64,000 nt of DNA, from positions 1,240,001 to 1,304,000 of the forward strand of contig JAIUPT010000041.1 in the NCBI GenBank assembly GCA_022315425.1. The letters run 5' to 3'. The number at the start of each line of letters is the position of its first letter. The first letter of the stretch is position 1. The notes under the pieces are model-generated. The model saw only the letters and a list, made by a program, of their open reading frames with translations. It did no database searches and had not been told where the DNA came from. Position numbers and translations under genes: made by a program. This DNA is from Pseudevernia furfuracea (lineage: Eukaryota > Ascomycota > Lecanoromycetes > Lecanorales > Parmeliaceae). Below are positions 22,711 to 33,104 of this stretch, in pieces.

Positions 22711-23520
22711 GATCAAAGGGTGCTCCACGTAGATAAGGGAGATTAGGCATCGAAGGGTAAGAAGTTATCTGTCTGTGGTCAAGCTTGCTTGAGCTTTAGC
22801 AAAATCACGTATGTGAACAGTCAATGCCAACGGGATCATGACCACTGCCGTTGTTTTACTCCCTCAGCTAGAACTTGACCTCTCCCGCAAAGTTCTGCAC
22901 GCTTCACTCGACACGCCTCTCACTCTGCCGTCTTCCGAGAAAGCCAAGAAGCATGATCCACCCATGGCATTACACGCCTCTACCCTTGACCACAAGTCTC
23001 AGCTTCTTCTGAAAGCCACCCAGATGCTCCGGCCCAATCATCATACAATGCAACCCACCAACCTCACGAAATTGTTCGAAATTAGTATTACAATGCAAGG
23101 TGTTGAAACCGGGCTCAGCATGACTTTACCCGACTTTAGTAAACCTCCTTCGACGGGAAGTGCTTTGTTCCTACTAAATGAGACTGCTCCGATCTCACTT
23201 TTCAAACCAACCACATACTCTACATACTGTGCAGTCAGAGGGAGACGAAGCCTTACCCGCTTGTCTTGTGCTTCAAACAATCCCTTGAATGAATCCTTTA
23301 GCAAATTCGTCCCTTCACACATGGTCGGGAGAGCTAGCAATCGGCACCTGGCTGACATCAGCACTATATCTTCCTATGTTTACGCGTTTCACATATGGAT
23401 GATGGACTCGCGTGTGCTTTTACTTCTGTCCTATTTGCTATTCAAAGTCTTTCTTGCCACCTTCACCCATTTCTACCTACAAATCACAACTCCATTCTAG
23501 ACGAAGCCCTCCCCGCAATC
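22711..23520. other. Intergenic before O-methyltransferase relic
   Basis: About 800 bp. A 220-codon plus-strand ORF (22838-23500) occupies most of it, but it shows no domain, signal or homologous feel; it may be chance. Otherwise nothing was recognised. Confidence 0.4.
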
Positions 23521-24613
23521 ATGGAAGACGCGATCAACTCTGTCAAACGTCTAGCGAGTAGCACTGATAGTGCGGTTAGGACGCCTTTTGAGATACTTTG
23601 CTTCTGTTGGAAAAATCCAAGAAAGTTGGAAAGGACATGTTCACCGGGACGAATATTACTAAAACCTTGGCGGTCCTAGGAAACGAAGCTGGCATCTATC
23701 AACAGTGAGAAAGGCCCCTGTCTCCTACGGGCAGCCAAGAACCCTAACCCGTGCGGGCTACGTTCTCAGGTTCTACACCTGCGGTCCCTTGTATCAGGAG
23801 CTCCCGGATTCCCTTGCCAAAATCAAGTACCAGGACAACACAGACGACACCAACACAGTTCATCAAGTGGCCCACAAAACTTCACTGTCTGCCTTTACCT
23901 GGTTCGTGGAACAACCGCAAGCGGCTAGGAGCTTCAATGGATACGTGCTTCACCGCCGCAAAGATCAAGTAACACGTTGGGACGTATATCCGATTGAGCA
24001 AGAAACCCAAGGATGGGAACTGAATGCAACAATCTTGGTTGATATTAAGAGCAACATTAGTCATCACTGAACCGAGTTCAAGACGAAATATCCAAAGGTC
24101 CCTGGACATGTGGTTCTGCAGGATCTTCCAGGGGCAATCGGGATGGCCTTGTCAACGCCAGGAGTAGAAAACATGGCTTATGACCTGTTCAAGCCACAGC
24201 CAATCAAAGGTATGATCCAAACCCCTTCCGCGCGTCCTCTCCTACCGCACCTCAAACACCCCCCGTCTATCATCTGGCCCCTCTGATGAATGTCTACGGG
24301 CCCGATTCTACTACCTCCGCGGCGTTCCCCACGACTGGCCCGACCAAAATTGCCGCGAGGTTCTCGAAACATCAGAACAGCCATGGGACCGGATTCCGTC
24401 ATTTTGGTCGACGAAATGGTCCTCCCGGATACGGAGGTGCACTGGCAATGCACCCAGACCGATCTGACGATGATGGCGGCTCTCGCGTCGATAGAGCGCA
24501 CGCGCACGCAGTGGGCGGAGCTGCTGGCTTCCGTCGGTTTGGAAATCGCCAACATTCGCACCTACACGCCCTCCGTGTACGAATCCATCATGACTGTGGT
24601 TGCGCAAAGCTGA
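23521..24613 (+). pseudogene. Decayed SAM-dependent O-methyltransferase
   Basis: Relic of a fungal polyketide-type O-methyltransferase. Recognisable blocks lie in order but in different frames. MEDAINSVKRLASSTDSAVR (23521) is followed at once by RYFASVGKIQE in another frame, so about 60 residues are missing. GKDMFTGTNITKTLAVLGNE comes after another shift and ends in a TGA near 23706. FTWFVEQPQ and WDVYPIEQE follow, then the SAM motif position, which reads VDIKSNISHH instead of a glycine-rich loop, with a stop at 24068. LQDLPGAIG and the FYYLRGVPHDWPD block follow, then a shift, then MGPDSVILVDEMVLPDTEVH to the natural end. At least three frameshifts, two stops, one deletion and a lost cofactor loop rule out a working enzyme. 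It lies 4.5 kb beyond the AflR-type gene, so it may be a lost tailoring step of the cluster (inference). Confidence 0.85.
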
Positions 24614-25217
24614 CAAGTGAACATGCATGACCTGGCGTGAAATTGATCTTGAAAGGATTGACAATTTGAACTTAGGGGGGCTGTGTTTACTGTGTCGAGT
24701 ACTCCATGTTCCGGATTTCTTGAGGTAAAAGCCAACCCATTCTGGTTGGTACACAAAAAGTTGTGCCACTATCGACGGACCTAAGCTTTTGGACAGTCAT
24801 GTTTTTGGACAGCTTGTCCGAGAGCAAGATTCAAAGCACGAGAAAGACATTATGAGATGAAAGTCTGGCCAAACGAGATTTGATGCTACGAGGCAGCAAG
24901 AAGCTGACATGAAGGTAGGTCATGACCGTAGAATGGGACCAATTACACTGCTGCGTAGAAGAAGTCGAGAGTTGGATGCCCACAAGAATTCAAATGCTGT
25001 TGAGCGCTGAAGGAAGAATCCTCATAGGTAAATGCAAAACATGGGTAGTATCAGGTAGCATCGGTGAATGCAGCTCTCCCTTCGTCTTTTCTCGAGCAAG
25101 ATCAATATAGCAGGATCCTTTGTGTAGCAGTCATTTGGGGATGCTAAGGCATAGCACCGGAATACCGAGGGAGAGTATAGCTTGAATGGTCTGCAAAATC
25201 TTTGCTCGATTACGTTA
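24614..25217. other. Intergenic, nothing recognised
   Basis: 600 bp between the O-methyltransferase relic and the convergent CBP3 gene. Only a 62-codon ORF is present, with no motif. Confidence 0.5.
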
Positions 25218-26284
25218 TTATTGGGCCGCCTTTGCTGGCTCTTTCACCTCCTGCGCTGAGTCTGTCATCATCGGGCTTTTATGAAGTACTCCATCTCTTT
25301 CACTTTCTGGATTCCCAAACACTACTTCTCCACTTGCAATGCTCTCGTCCGTCAGATCATCCAGCCCCTTCAATACTCCCCGAATGTAGCTCACCACCTC
25401 ACCCACCCCTCTGAAATCCACATTCTCATCCGCCTTGAATATGTTTCTCCACACCGCTGTAGCTAGCACCGCATCTCCCCTCACAATTCCTTCATCATAG
25501 CCTGCCATCAGTCCGCGCCATTGCACGAACAAGTCTTTCAAGTATTTGTTGCGTATGGACCGTGCGGTGATATTATGGGTAGTGACCATTCTGTCTTCGG
25601 CGATGTAGAAGAAGTGATCGAGGAGATGTTGGTGCCACGTAGGAGCGTGAGCTGGTGGAAGGCAGCGTAGGCGGCAAGTAAGGAGGTACATGTGAAGGAA
25701 GGTTATCTGGGCCCAGGTATTGAAAGTCGGTGTGAGACCGAGGGCTAAAATCAGGGTCAATACTGTAGTCATGAGTCACCGCAACACCGCAAGATTTGCT
25801 CACTCTCGAACCACCATCCTGTCCCTACGCCCAAATCCTCGCCATCCTTGGTCTTGGGTACTTCGACGTTCTTCTCGTGTGCTTGCGGAATCCTATAGTC
25901 GGCTTGTCGAGCACATTCTTTGACCAGGTTCTCACAAACACCATAAGCAACGTATGTTTCTGTTACTGAAGACATTCGCTTGTGAAGCTCCTTTGCAATT
26001 GAGAATTCAGGTGTGGCGGTGGAGGGCGAGCCAGGTTCTCCTCCTCCAGAAAGGCTGTTTGAGTCCTCTCCGGGGACCGAATTTGGGGGAGGAGATTTCG
26101 GCTGATACGGCCTAGGTGTGGCCTGAGGTACTGACAGGAGGCGGCTTGTCGAGAATAGTCTAGGAGTATTATGTATTGAAGAGGATACGGCGCGTGCTCC
26201 ATATAATTCCGATGAGCGTCCAAGCTGACGAAATTGTTGTCGAATTACTTGACGGCATGCTGTACAAACAGAAATTGGAGCCAT
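25218..26284 (-). CDS. CBP3: Mitochondrial cytochrome bc1 assembly chaperone Cbp3 (UQCC1)
   Basis: Ubiquinol-cytochrome c chaperone needed for cytochrome b synthesis and complex III assembly on the mitochondrial inner membrane. Two exons (26284-25804, 25744-25218) give 335 residues. The N-terminus is Arg/Ser-rich with few acids, as in a mitochondrial presequence, followed by a Pro-rich stretch. The family core is clear: TFNTWAQITFLHMYLLTCRLR, HLLDHFFYIAEDRMV, and RSIRNKYLKDLFVQWRGLMAGYDEG (in pieces). The splice joins WWFE to TLGLTPTF in frame. The C-terminal tail is acidic and divergent. Confidence 0.93.
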
Positions 26285-26598
26285 CTGGGCAATTTGTAGT
26301 TTAGAATGCGGAACGTGAGGTGACTTGGGGTTGTTGCGATTGTTGATACAAAGTGAATTGATCTAAGTGGTTGCCGTCATGACTTCGCTCCTTCTGACTG
26401 GGAAGGTCTGCCGACAAGACGCGGTTTTATTTCATATGGGCTAAGAGAAATTTTACAGTAAAGATAGATCGTGGATAGAAGGTCGAAGTAAATGTCATTG
26501 AAGCTCTTGGTATCATCTAATCCTTCGGCACGCCTTGCGAACGCCGTAACCGCTAAATGCTTCATAGTCCTTGCAAATGCATGCATACATCATATCAG
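26285..26598. other. Short intergenic, nothing recognised
   Basis: About 310 bp upstream of CBP3 and downstream of TIP41. No motif was seen. Confidence 0.4.
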
Positions 26599-27522
26599 CT
26601 ACCTGACCACCAGGCGCTCGAGTGATTTATTCACAATAGGTAGTAGGTCAATTATGTTGTTTGGGTCTCGCAGCTGCGCAGGCACATCTTGACCTCTCGA
26701 TGCAAGCTTCTGGTAAGCAAAGTTCAGTACATGCCCAAATGGAACGTTTCTGTGGTGCTCCTTACCTGCCTGACCACCTCGTACTTCTCCTCTTTCGCAA
26801 CATATTCCCTTATCACCTCTCCGGTCCCAAAGTCAACATATACTCTTGTGTCCCTGATCCTAAGCAAGACGTTGTCCAGACGCATAAAGAAGCGACAGAG
26901 AAGCAGCAAGCGGGCTGGCATGACCCTGATCTTGCACGAGTACATTGTAATGCCATTGTCTGCCATCTCGTCTTCGTAGAGTATAACCTCGTCAAAGAAG
27001 AGGATCGGGTCAGGGCGTTTTAGTAGCTCCAGTGGTATTGATGTTGTTGTAGTCTCAAATGGCGCTGACGGTGACCGCAAAGTGCCCCTGTAATTGGTGC
27101 TATATGACCAATCGAATGGCTTGACAACCTCTGTGATACCCTCGTGCTTCTTTTCCCTATCTTTCCTCAGCACATCTCCACATCCTAACGGTATAAGCTC
27201 CAGCATACCGAGTACTCTGCCATTCCCTCGAATGTGCGACTTGAAGCATTGACCCTCCTGTCTTATCAACTCGATCCAAGGCATCATAGGTGTTGAATTG
27301 AATTCCCCATCCACTTTCGTGGTCGACGGAAACCAGATTGTCACCGAAGATCATCTCTGGTGGTGCAATTCCCAAATTCTTCGTCATCTGTTCGATAGGC
27401 TCTGCCTTAAGTATGGGCAGCTTTCGCGTAGTGATTTTGAAGCCATGCTGGGTGATTGAGTTGCCCGCGTCGGCTGTTGATGGGTAATGCGAATCTGGCT
27501 GGGTCCGCCCGTTGACTGCCAT
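26599..27522 (-). CDS. TIP41: TIP41-like TOR pathway regulator
   Basis: Tap42-interacting protein family, a regulator of PP2A-like phosphatases under TOR. Three exons (27522-27209, 27165-26766, 26709-26599) give 274 residues. Diagnostic blocks are MIFGDNLVSVDHESGWGIQF, VVKPFDWSYSTNYRGT, IPLELLKRPDPILFFDEVIL and RVMPARLLLLCRFFMRLDNV. Intron 1 is only 43 nt (27166-27208); without it the frame breaks between STR and KDREKKH. The last exon, KLASRGQDVPAQLRDPNNII to the stop at 26599, is reached by a 56-nt intron and replaces a spurious read-through ending at 26724. Confidence 0.93.
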
Positions 27523-27874
27523 AGCAGGCGCGACCTTTACTCTATCAACTTTACCCTCACCTGAGAATAAAGTAGGGTAAGTAAGGCATATGTAGCGAGA
27601 AAGCGACGATTGATTTTACCCCTCCGTGGGATGGAACGCGCGAACCAATGCTAGGAGGCTAAGGTAGGTTAGGTACCTTAGGGCCGAGGGGGAGAGGGGC
27701 TAGCCGTTGGTAACTCCGGCAACCGAGATTCCGCTGGTAAACATTTGGCTTGAAGCTCACTCACCATTTGCAAAATGAGCATAACGACGACCCTAGATAG
27801 AGTGTCAAGTCACCCGCCTGTTTCTGCTGCTGGTCTAATCTGCTTTTAAAATCTACCAAGTCGTTCCTTTCAAG
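27523..27874. promoter_or_regulatory. Divergent promoter of TIP41 and Aurora kinase
   Basis: 352 bp between two divergent start codons. It holds pyrimidine-rich stretches and GGTAAG/TAGGTTAGG runs; no named site could be assigned. Confidence 0.5.
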
Positions 27875-29308
27875 ATGGCGATCAGAGCAATTGAGTCTCG
27901 CTTTGAGCAATTGTCAGTTACCGACGAGAATGAGCCAGTCAACGGTGGTGGTATCCTCCATAAATCAAAGGTAAGAAATTATCCAAACCCTCCTTGATCA
28001 CTGTGCTCATCAACTACCAGGGAGCGCTTTCAACGGCAATGTCAATATCTGGACTCGGCTCTACCGCCCAACTGACCTCCAATCCAAATCGCTCGAACCT
28101 CCTCAAGATTGCGCTTCAAAATAACAATGATGCCAATGCAAAAGCAGCAACAATTACGACCGTCAATGTTGCTTCACAAGCTGCTCAATGGCGTGGCTCC
28201 ACTATGCCTGCTCCTTCTTCACCAACTCGAAAGGGCGCCAGCTCTTCATCATCTGCGCGACCTTCAGACGAAAGTGCCATACAGCAATTGTCTAATCCAC
28301 CAATATATGAGCAACCACAACCGAAAAAGTTCCATCTGGGGATGTTCGAGATTGGGAAGCCCCTGGGGAAGGGCAAATTTGGGCGGGTATACCTGGCCAA
28401 GGAGCGCTCGACTGGCTTCGTGTGCGCGCTGAAGGTCCTCCACAAAAGCGAGCTGCAGCAAGGAAAGGTCGAGAAGCAAGTGCGACGAGAGATCGAGATC
28501 CATAGCCATCTGCGCCATCCTAATATTCTCCGTTTCTACGGTCACTTCCACGACAGCAAACGGGTCTTCCTAATCCTTGAGTTTGCTGGCAAAGGAGAGC
28601 TGTATAAGCATCTGCGAAAAGAAAACAGGTTTCCCGAATGGAAAGCAGCACAGTACATCGCACAAATGGCAGCAGCGCTAAGGTATCTCCACAAGAAGCA
28701 CGTTATGCACAGAGATATCAAGCCCGAAAATATCCTAGTAGGAATCCACGGAGAGATCAAGATCTCGGACTTCGGATGGAGTGTACATGCCCCCAATAAT
28801 CGAAGAAACACCATGTGCGGCACTCTTGACTACCTTCCACCGGAGATGATCAAGCCTGGAAGCCAGGAGAATTTCTATGATGAGAAGGTGGACTTGTGGA
28901 GTTTGGGCGTTCTGACTTATGAGTTCTTGGTGGGAGAGGCACCTTTTGAGGACACGCCAGTCATGACACAAAGACGGATAGCGAGAGGGGAGATGACAGT
29001 GCCAAAGTTCGTGAGTCCCGAGGCAAAGGACCTGATTGAAAGGGTAAGCCTGGTTTCTGCTGAGGCGCACTTTTGCCTTCCACGGGGTTCAAATATAGCC
29101 GCGGCATGGTAGCTGACGTTTCCTTTAGCTACTTGTCCTCGACCCAGAGAAGCGGATTCCCCTTACTGAAGTCCAGAAACATCCCTGGATTGTCAAGCAT
29201 TGCATCAAAGGCGAGAGGGCAACCCAGAGAAGCTCAGGTTCAAAGGACACAACCCTGGCTGTACCAGCAACAATCCAAGCAGTCAACAGGACTGCACTGG
29301 AGGATTAG
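27875..29308 (+). CDS. Aurora kinase (Ipl1/Ark1 type)
   Basis: Serine/threonine kinase of the chromosomal passenger complex. Three exons (27875-27970, 28021-29043, 29129-29308) give 432 residues. A disordered Ser/Asn-rich N-terminus of about 140 residues precedes the kinase domain, which starts FEIGKPLGKGKFGRVYLAKE. It has the ATP lysine in CALKVLHK, the catalytic loop HRDIKPENI, DFGWSV, the activation loop RRNTMCGTLDYLPPEM, and ends LDPEKRIPLTEVQKHPWIV. DFGWS and the RRxTxCGTxDYLPPE loop are Aurora-specific. Without intron 2 the ORF would end early after DLIER. Confidence 0.95.
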
Positions 29309-29494
29309 CTCGGTGTGCCTCCCTTGCATTGTTGATGGCACGGAATGTTTTCTTTCATATTTCCATGGACGAATTATTTAGGGTTTTGCATAATGCTCGG
29401 AGCTGAGGGTATCTCTAATGGTGGTGAACGCCCCTGACAATGCTGATATGATGTTCGTAAAGAATTACCTCTTCAAATATCCCACCACTTCTTT

Positions 29495-30279
29495 TCACTT
29501 GTATATCTCATCAAAAGGCCTCGTGTCTGCAAAGCAGCTGTCCCAGACCTCATTCACCACCTTGGCAGCTTCAACATCGTCCTTACAATTCGGTCTCGCA
29601 GACACTGATAGCGTCGCTCGACGTTTCACGCACTCTTGATGCTGATATGTGACCTTATATTGCGCCCTTTGCCAGAACTCCCTCCAGAACCTACACTCGC
29701 CGCTCAAGGACGAGGCTCTGATTTCGGTGCAAGCAGCGTGCCGTAGATCATGCGTTCGAAAGTCGACTTTGAACCGAAGGTAATCGTAGGCATGAACCAT
29801 TTCTATGCAAGCCTCAGTTTTCTGTTTCAGCTTTCATAGCAACGGGCCATACCATGTGTCAAAGTATCCTCCAATGGCTCTGGTCGATTCGCGCAAAGCA
29901 TGATCCCATAATCCGGATGGAGTCCTCCTCCACCTTGCGCCTCACCACATTTCACGCACTTTATATTCCCTTTGTGCAAATCGCCTCCCAAATCATTGAT
30001 CTTTGAGTGCATGAATCGTACTATTGGACCTGGGAGACCTTAGCAAGGGCCAGTCTCGAGCTGTAGAGGAGGCGCAGTACTGTATTGCAACAAATAATCC
30101 CTTTGGTCTTCACACCTCTTACAATCAGCCGCCGCGTAACGGTCATTACGCCCTTCCCTGTATTGTCGGTTTCCCTCTTCTGACAATTGGCCGGTCAAGT
30201 ACCTGTATGTGTTGCGCCATCGTATCCAGGGGTCGTTGGTGAAGGTGTAGCCTGTGTCCTGAGAATCACCGTCAGACAT
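29495..30279 (-). CDS. ATP23: Mitochondrial inner membrane protease Atp23
   Basis: Metalloprotease of the intermembrane space that matures Atp6 and helps assemble the Fo sector. Three exons (30279-30081, 30029-29853, 29802-29495) give 227 residues. Features are AADCKRCEDQRDYLLQYS, a CxxC pair in CVKCGEAQGGGGLHPDYGI, and the zinc motif HEMVH, which exists only after removal of a 50-nt intron that falls between its H and E. LRHAACTEIRASSLSGECRF and the end VNEVWDSCFADTRPFDEIYK are typical of the family. An in-frame ATG at 30363 is possible, but MSDGDSQ is the more likely start. It is convergent with the Aurora kinase gene. Confidence 0.93.
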
Positions 30280-31171
30280 TATTGGTGGACTAATTAGAGG
30301 TGGAAAAGGTTCCTCGGTTCTCGTCGAAGCCGCCAAGAAGACAAAAATCTGCTCCGGCCTCACCCCTCTTACAACCTAGGGTGAGCGCCGCTTTACGCTC
30401 GCGCAATGCAGGTGAGGGTCGCGCGAGCCTGGGTGAACCTGGGTGAGGGCTGGGTGATGCCGCCTCGGCAGGCGTGGGGACCTTACATACAAGGATAAGG
30501 TAATCTGGGATTGTCTAATCAGATGGTCTATCAAGGGCAGTGCTGGACAATAATCAAAGGGGTAGTAGCAATATCTAAGTAAAGACTTGAAATCCAACAC
30601 GAAGCCATAAGGGCGTCGTATTGGAGATCTATATAGTTATTCCTCTAGGGAGCTCTCGTCTATCTCGCTCCTAGGCGAGCGAGATGTCGGTTAGAACTAG
30701 CTCCTTGTTCGCACTAGGGTCGGTTGGTTTTCCGGATCGAAACACGCAGCAATATTACGGCAGCGTCGGAGCCAAAACCGGAATGCCTAGTCGATGGCCA
30801 AGTGTCAAAGAAAGTCGGACAAGATCATTTGACAGGCAATCGAATCGACGTGGTCTTCAGAAGATGAGACATCAATGGACGTGTGGACTGGGGCTTGTGG
30901 AAAGGGCATGCTCTGAGCGTAGGTTGGCCGAGTCTCTAGGATGGCTCCTGCTTTCAATCATCTTCTTCCAGATGCAGCTGTTGACTAGTGACTACCGCAG
31001 CTCGACATCCACTGCAGGACCAGGTTCCAAGAGCCGCATCTTTGCTTTCCATTTCCGTAGTCTCTGTGCCCAGACATAGCGTATTGTAGAGCTGAGATCT
31101 GGGTAGGTGGTCTGACCGTTCTGATAGGCCTTCTCTATCAGAATCAAACGGATATCTACAACAAGTTCTAA
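30280..31171. other. Intergenic with 17-bp repeat copy and hairpin
   Basis: Holds AGCGCCGCTTTACGCTC at 30384-30400 (again at 32470), a GGTGA-rich stretch at 30410-30460, and a palindrome ATCTCGCTC/GAGCGAGAT at about 30662-30684. No convincing gene was seen; the 131-codon ORF at 30684 has no motif. Confidence 0.5.
30384..30400 (+). repeat. 17-bp direct repeat, left copy
   Basis: AGCGCCGCTTTACGCTC, identical to 32470-32486. The ends GAGCG...CGCTC are inverted, so each copy could form a small hairpin. The pair brackets a 2.1-kb block with one orphan ORF. Confidence 0.75.
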
Positions 31172-32128
31172 TTAGTGTACAGTGATCCTTTCAATTAGTC
31201 TTGTCCTTACCGCCGATGTAGTCCTTAAACGAGAGCTGTAAGGCTTGTAGCCAGGTATATGTAACTGCAGACGGCTCAGAGTCAATCGTCCATACAACAA
31301 ATTCATGGTCTTACGTGGTCTAGGTACATGGACGTGGAATCCTGTAGCAATAGTCTTGTACCCTTCATGAGGACTTTCGGTCTGTAGGTCCCATTCCGCT
31401 ATCTGGATGGCAGTACCCACGAAAGATGATCGATCGCTCAGTCGCATAACAATCCTCGCCAGGAGTCGAAGAGCGTATACCTGACAGTTTGCTGTAAATA
31501 GATCATATGTTAACATCCTCTGCATGACCCATTCTGCAAGACTAAAAATCTCGTTTGGACGATAATGAGTCTGGCCAACCTTGTACGCAATCAAAGGAAC
31601 AGGTCTGATAGTAGCGCTTTGTAATCTTTGGTAATCCAGAGTCTCACGATTACTGAGATCCTCATGTTTGAGTTGTGAGTCGACATGGGTATTTGCCGAG
31701 ATTTTCTGGCTCATGCCCCAAAGTCGACGCGGTTTCGTGGGCGCAGATAGGTGATAAAAATGACCCTGTGAGTATACAGACCAGTGCTTCGACGGAGCAT
31801 CGATACGGATGTTCCCATTCGTTATTCTCGATCGACACACCAGGAAAACATCGCGACCTGATGCGACTGGGCCAGGCAGCCTCGTATCTATATGCTGCAA
31901 CAGCTTCAATCTCCACATCTCGTATCCGCTGTGACCTTGTCCTATAGATCCCCATATGGCCCAAAAATTCCTCAAAGCTCTATGGAAACGACGAGCATGA
32001 GGAGAGGTCTCCATCTCGATAATGGTGGGCAAACTCTCAGTCCCTAGAATCTGCGAGTTTGTGAGGCCCCAATTGAGCCAGTCAGCGCTCACTGAACCTG
32101 GTGATGCCATGCGCAATGTCCTCAGCAT
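31172..32128 (-). CDS. Orphan hypothetical protein with H...NCQ pattern
   Basis: Open frame of 318 codons from the first ATG; the frame stays open to about 32197, so an upstream exon may be missing. I do not recognise a named family. Two stretches stand out: HWSVYSQGHFYHLSA and, further on, TANCQVYALRLLARIV. A histidine near a Trp/Tyr strand followed by an Asn-Cys-Gln helix start is the layout of permuted papain-like (LRAT/PPPDE) folds, so a cysteine-hydrolase fold is possible (weak inference). No signal peptide or membrane segment is visible. It sits between two copies of a 17-bp repeat amid conserved genes, suggesting a lineage-specific insertion. Confidence 0.5.
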   Translation of the reverse strand: MLRTLRMASPGSVSADWLNWGLTNSQILGTESLPTIIEMETSPHARRFHRALRNFWAIWGSIGQGHSGYEMWRLKLLQHIDTRLPGPVASGRDVFLVCRSRITNGNIRIDAPSKHWSVYSQGHFYHLSAPTKPRRLWGMSQKISANTHVDSQLKHEDLSNRETLDYQRLQSATIRPVPLIAYKVGQTHYRPNEIFSLAEWVMQRMLTYDLFTANCQVYALRLLARIVMRLSDRSSFVGTAIQIAEWDLQTESPHEGYKTIATGFHVHVPRPRKTMNLLYGRLTLSRLQLHIPGYKPYSSRLRTTSAVRTRLIERITVH

Positions 32129-32197
32129 TGCCCAGTGTCGCGCATGACTGTTGAGGACAGAAAGCGTCGCGATGGAGTTCGGGTGATGTACCACCAC

Positions 32198-33104
32198 TGC
32201 TTACCCAGCTCGCGCACTAATACTGTAATACATAAAGCGGCAGGCGCTAGGTGAGCCTTGAGTGAGCGAGGGGCAGATTGTGTCAAAATTTGGGTTCTCA
32301 GCTATGACCTCTACGCATGTCGGCTATATCACCAAATTTCTATGGGGTCAAAGACGTCCTCCAGAAGATTCTGAGATAGAATAATTCAAGCATCCTACAC
32401 ATCACATACCTGAATCTTGACAGATTGTAACGTGCTTAGAGTATCCCCTACTCCATCAGGTTTAGAGTAAGCGCCGCTTTACGCTCATATTTGTGTCGTG
32501 TGATGATTATAATCAGTGTGTTTCTTGGGCTACCGATAGGAGCCAGAGGATAAAGGGTCGAAGGGGCATTGGGGGTTGATGTGAACATAGAGGAACGCTT
32601 TGGGTTCAAAGCCTTGCTGGTAGAGGTTGTCTATTGAAACGGTACATTAAATTATAGTCTTGACTCTCTCAAATATCCTCGGATACTTGGCACATCGTGC
32701 GTGAAATGTTTTGGTCTTAAGGGCTGTAAACTCTGCCATTCGGATAGAGCGAGAGGGAGATTTCTGATTGACGAAGAGCCGGAACGCGCGCATCGCTCTT
32801 CTTGTTGCAAAAACAGGCTACGCAGCGGAATTAGGGCTAGGGCTGAAGACTTCTTTTGACCATTCTCTCTGGAGCACATAAAGAAGAAACATGGAGAGAG
32901 GCCATGGACCTGCTACATATAGACGAGAGTGCCCGTAAGATGTCCCCCTGATTCCATGCGATAATCTTTTTCGTCCCTCTCCAGTGCACACCTTGTCAGA
33001 CGCTCAGACCGTCAAAGCGGTGAGATCAGACCGCCCCCAGCTTCAGGAATTAGGCCGTATCTTGGGTTTTCAGCAATGGCAAGGTGATCTTTACACAGGT
33101 AAGC
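32198..33104. other. Intergenic, right 17-bp repeat and PRO1 promoter
   Basis: 900 bp. Contains the right copy of the 17-bp repeat. A 78-codon ORF at 32984 is in the wrong frame for the kinase start and looks spurious. Confidence 0.45.
32470..32486 (+). repeat. 17-bp direct repeat, right copy
   Basis: Identical to 30384-30400 in the same orientation, 2086 bp away. Flanking bases differ after the match (TCATATTTG here, TCGCGCAAT there). Confidence 0.75.

Noticed and set aside
22838..23500. 220-codon ORF as a real gene
   Set aside because: Long and begins with ATG, but no domain, signal or plausible context; kept only as a note.
26724..26765. Short read-through C-terminus of TIP41
   Set aside because: It is intron sequence; splicing to 26709 restores the conserved family ending.
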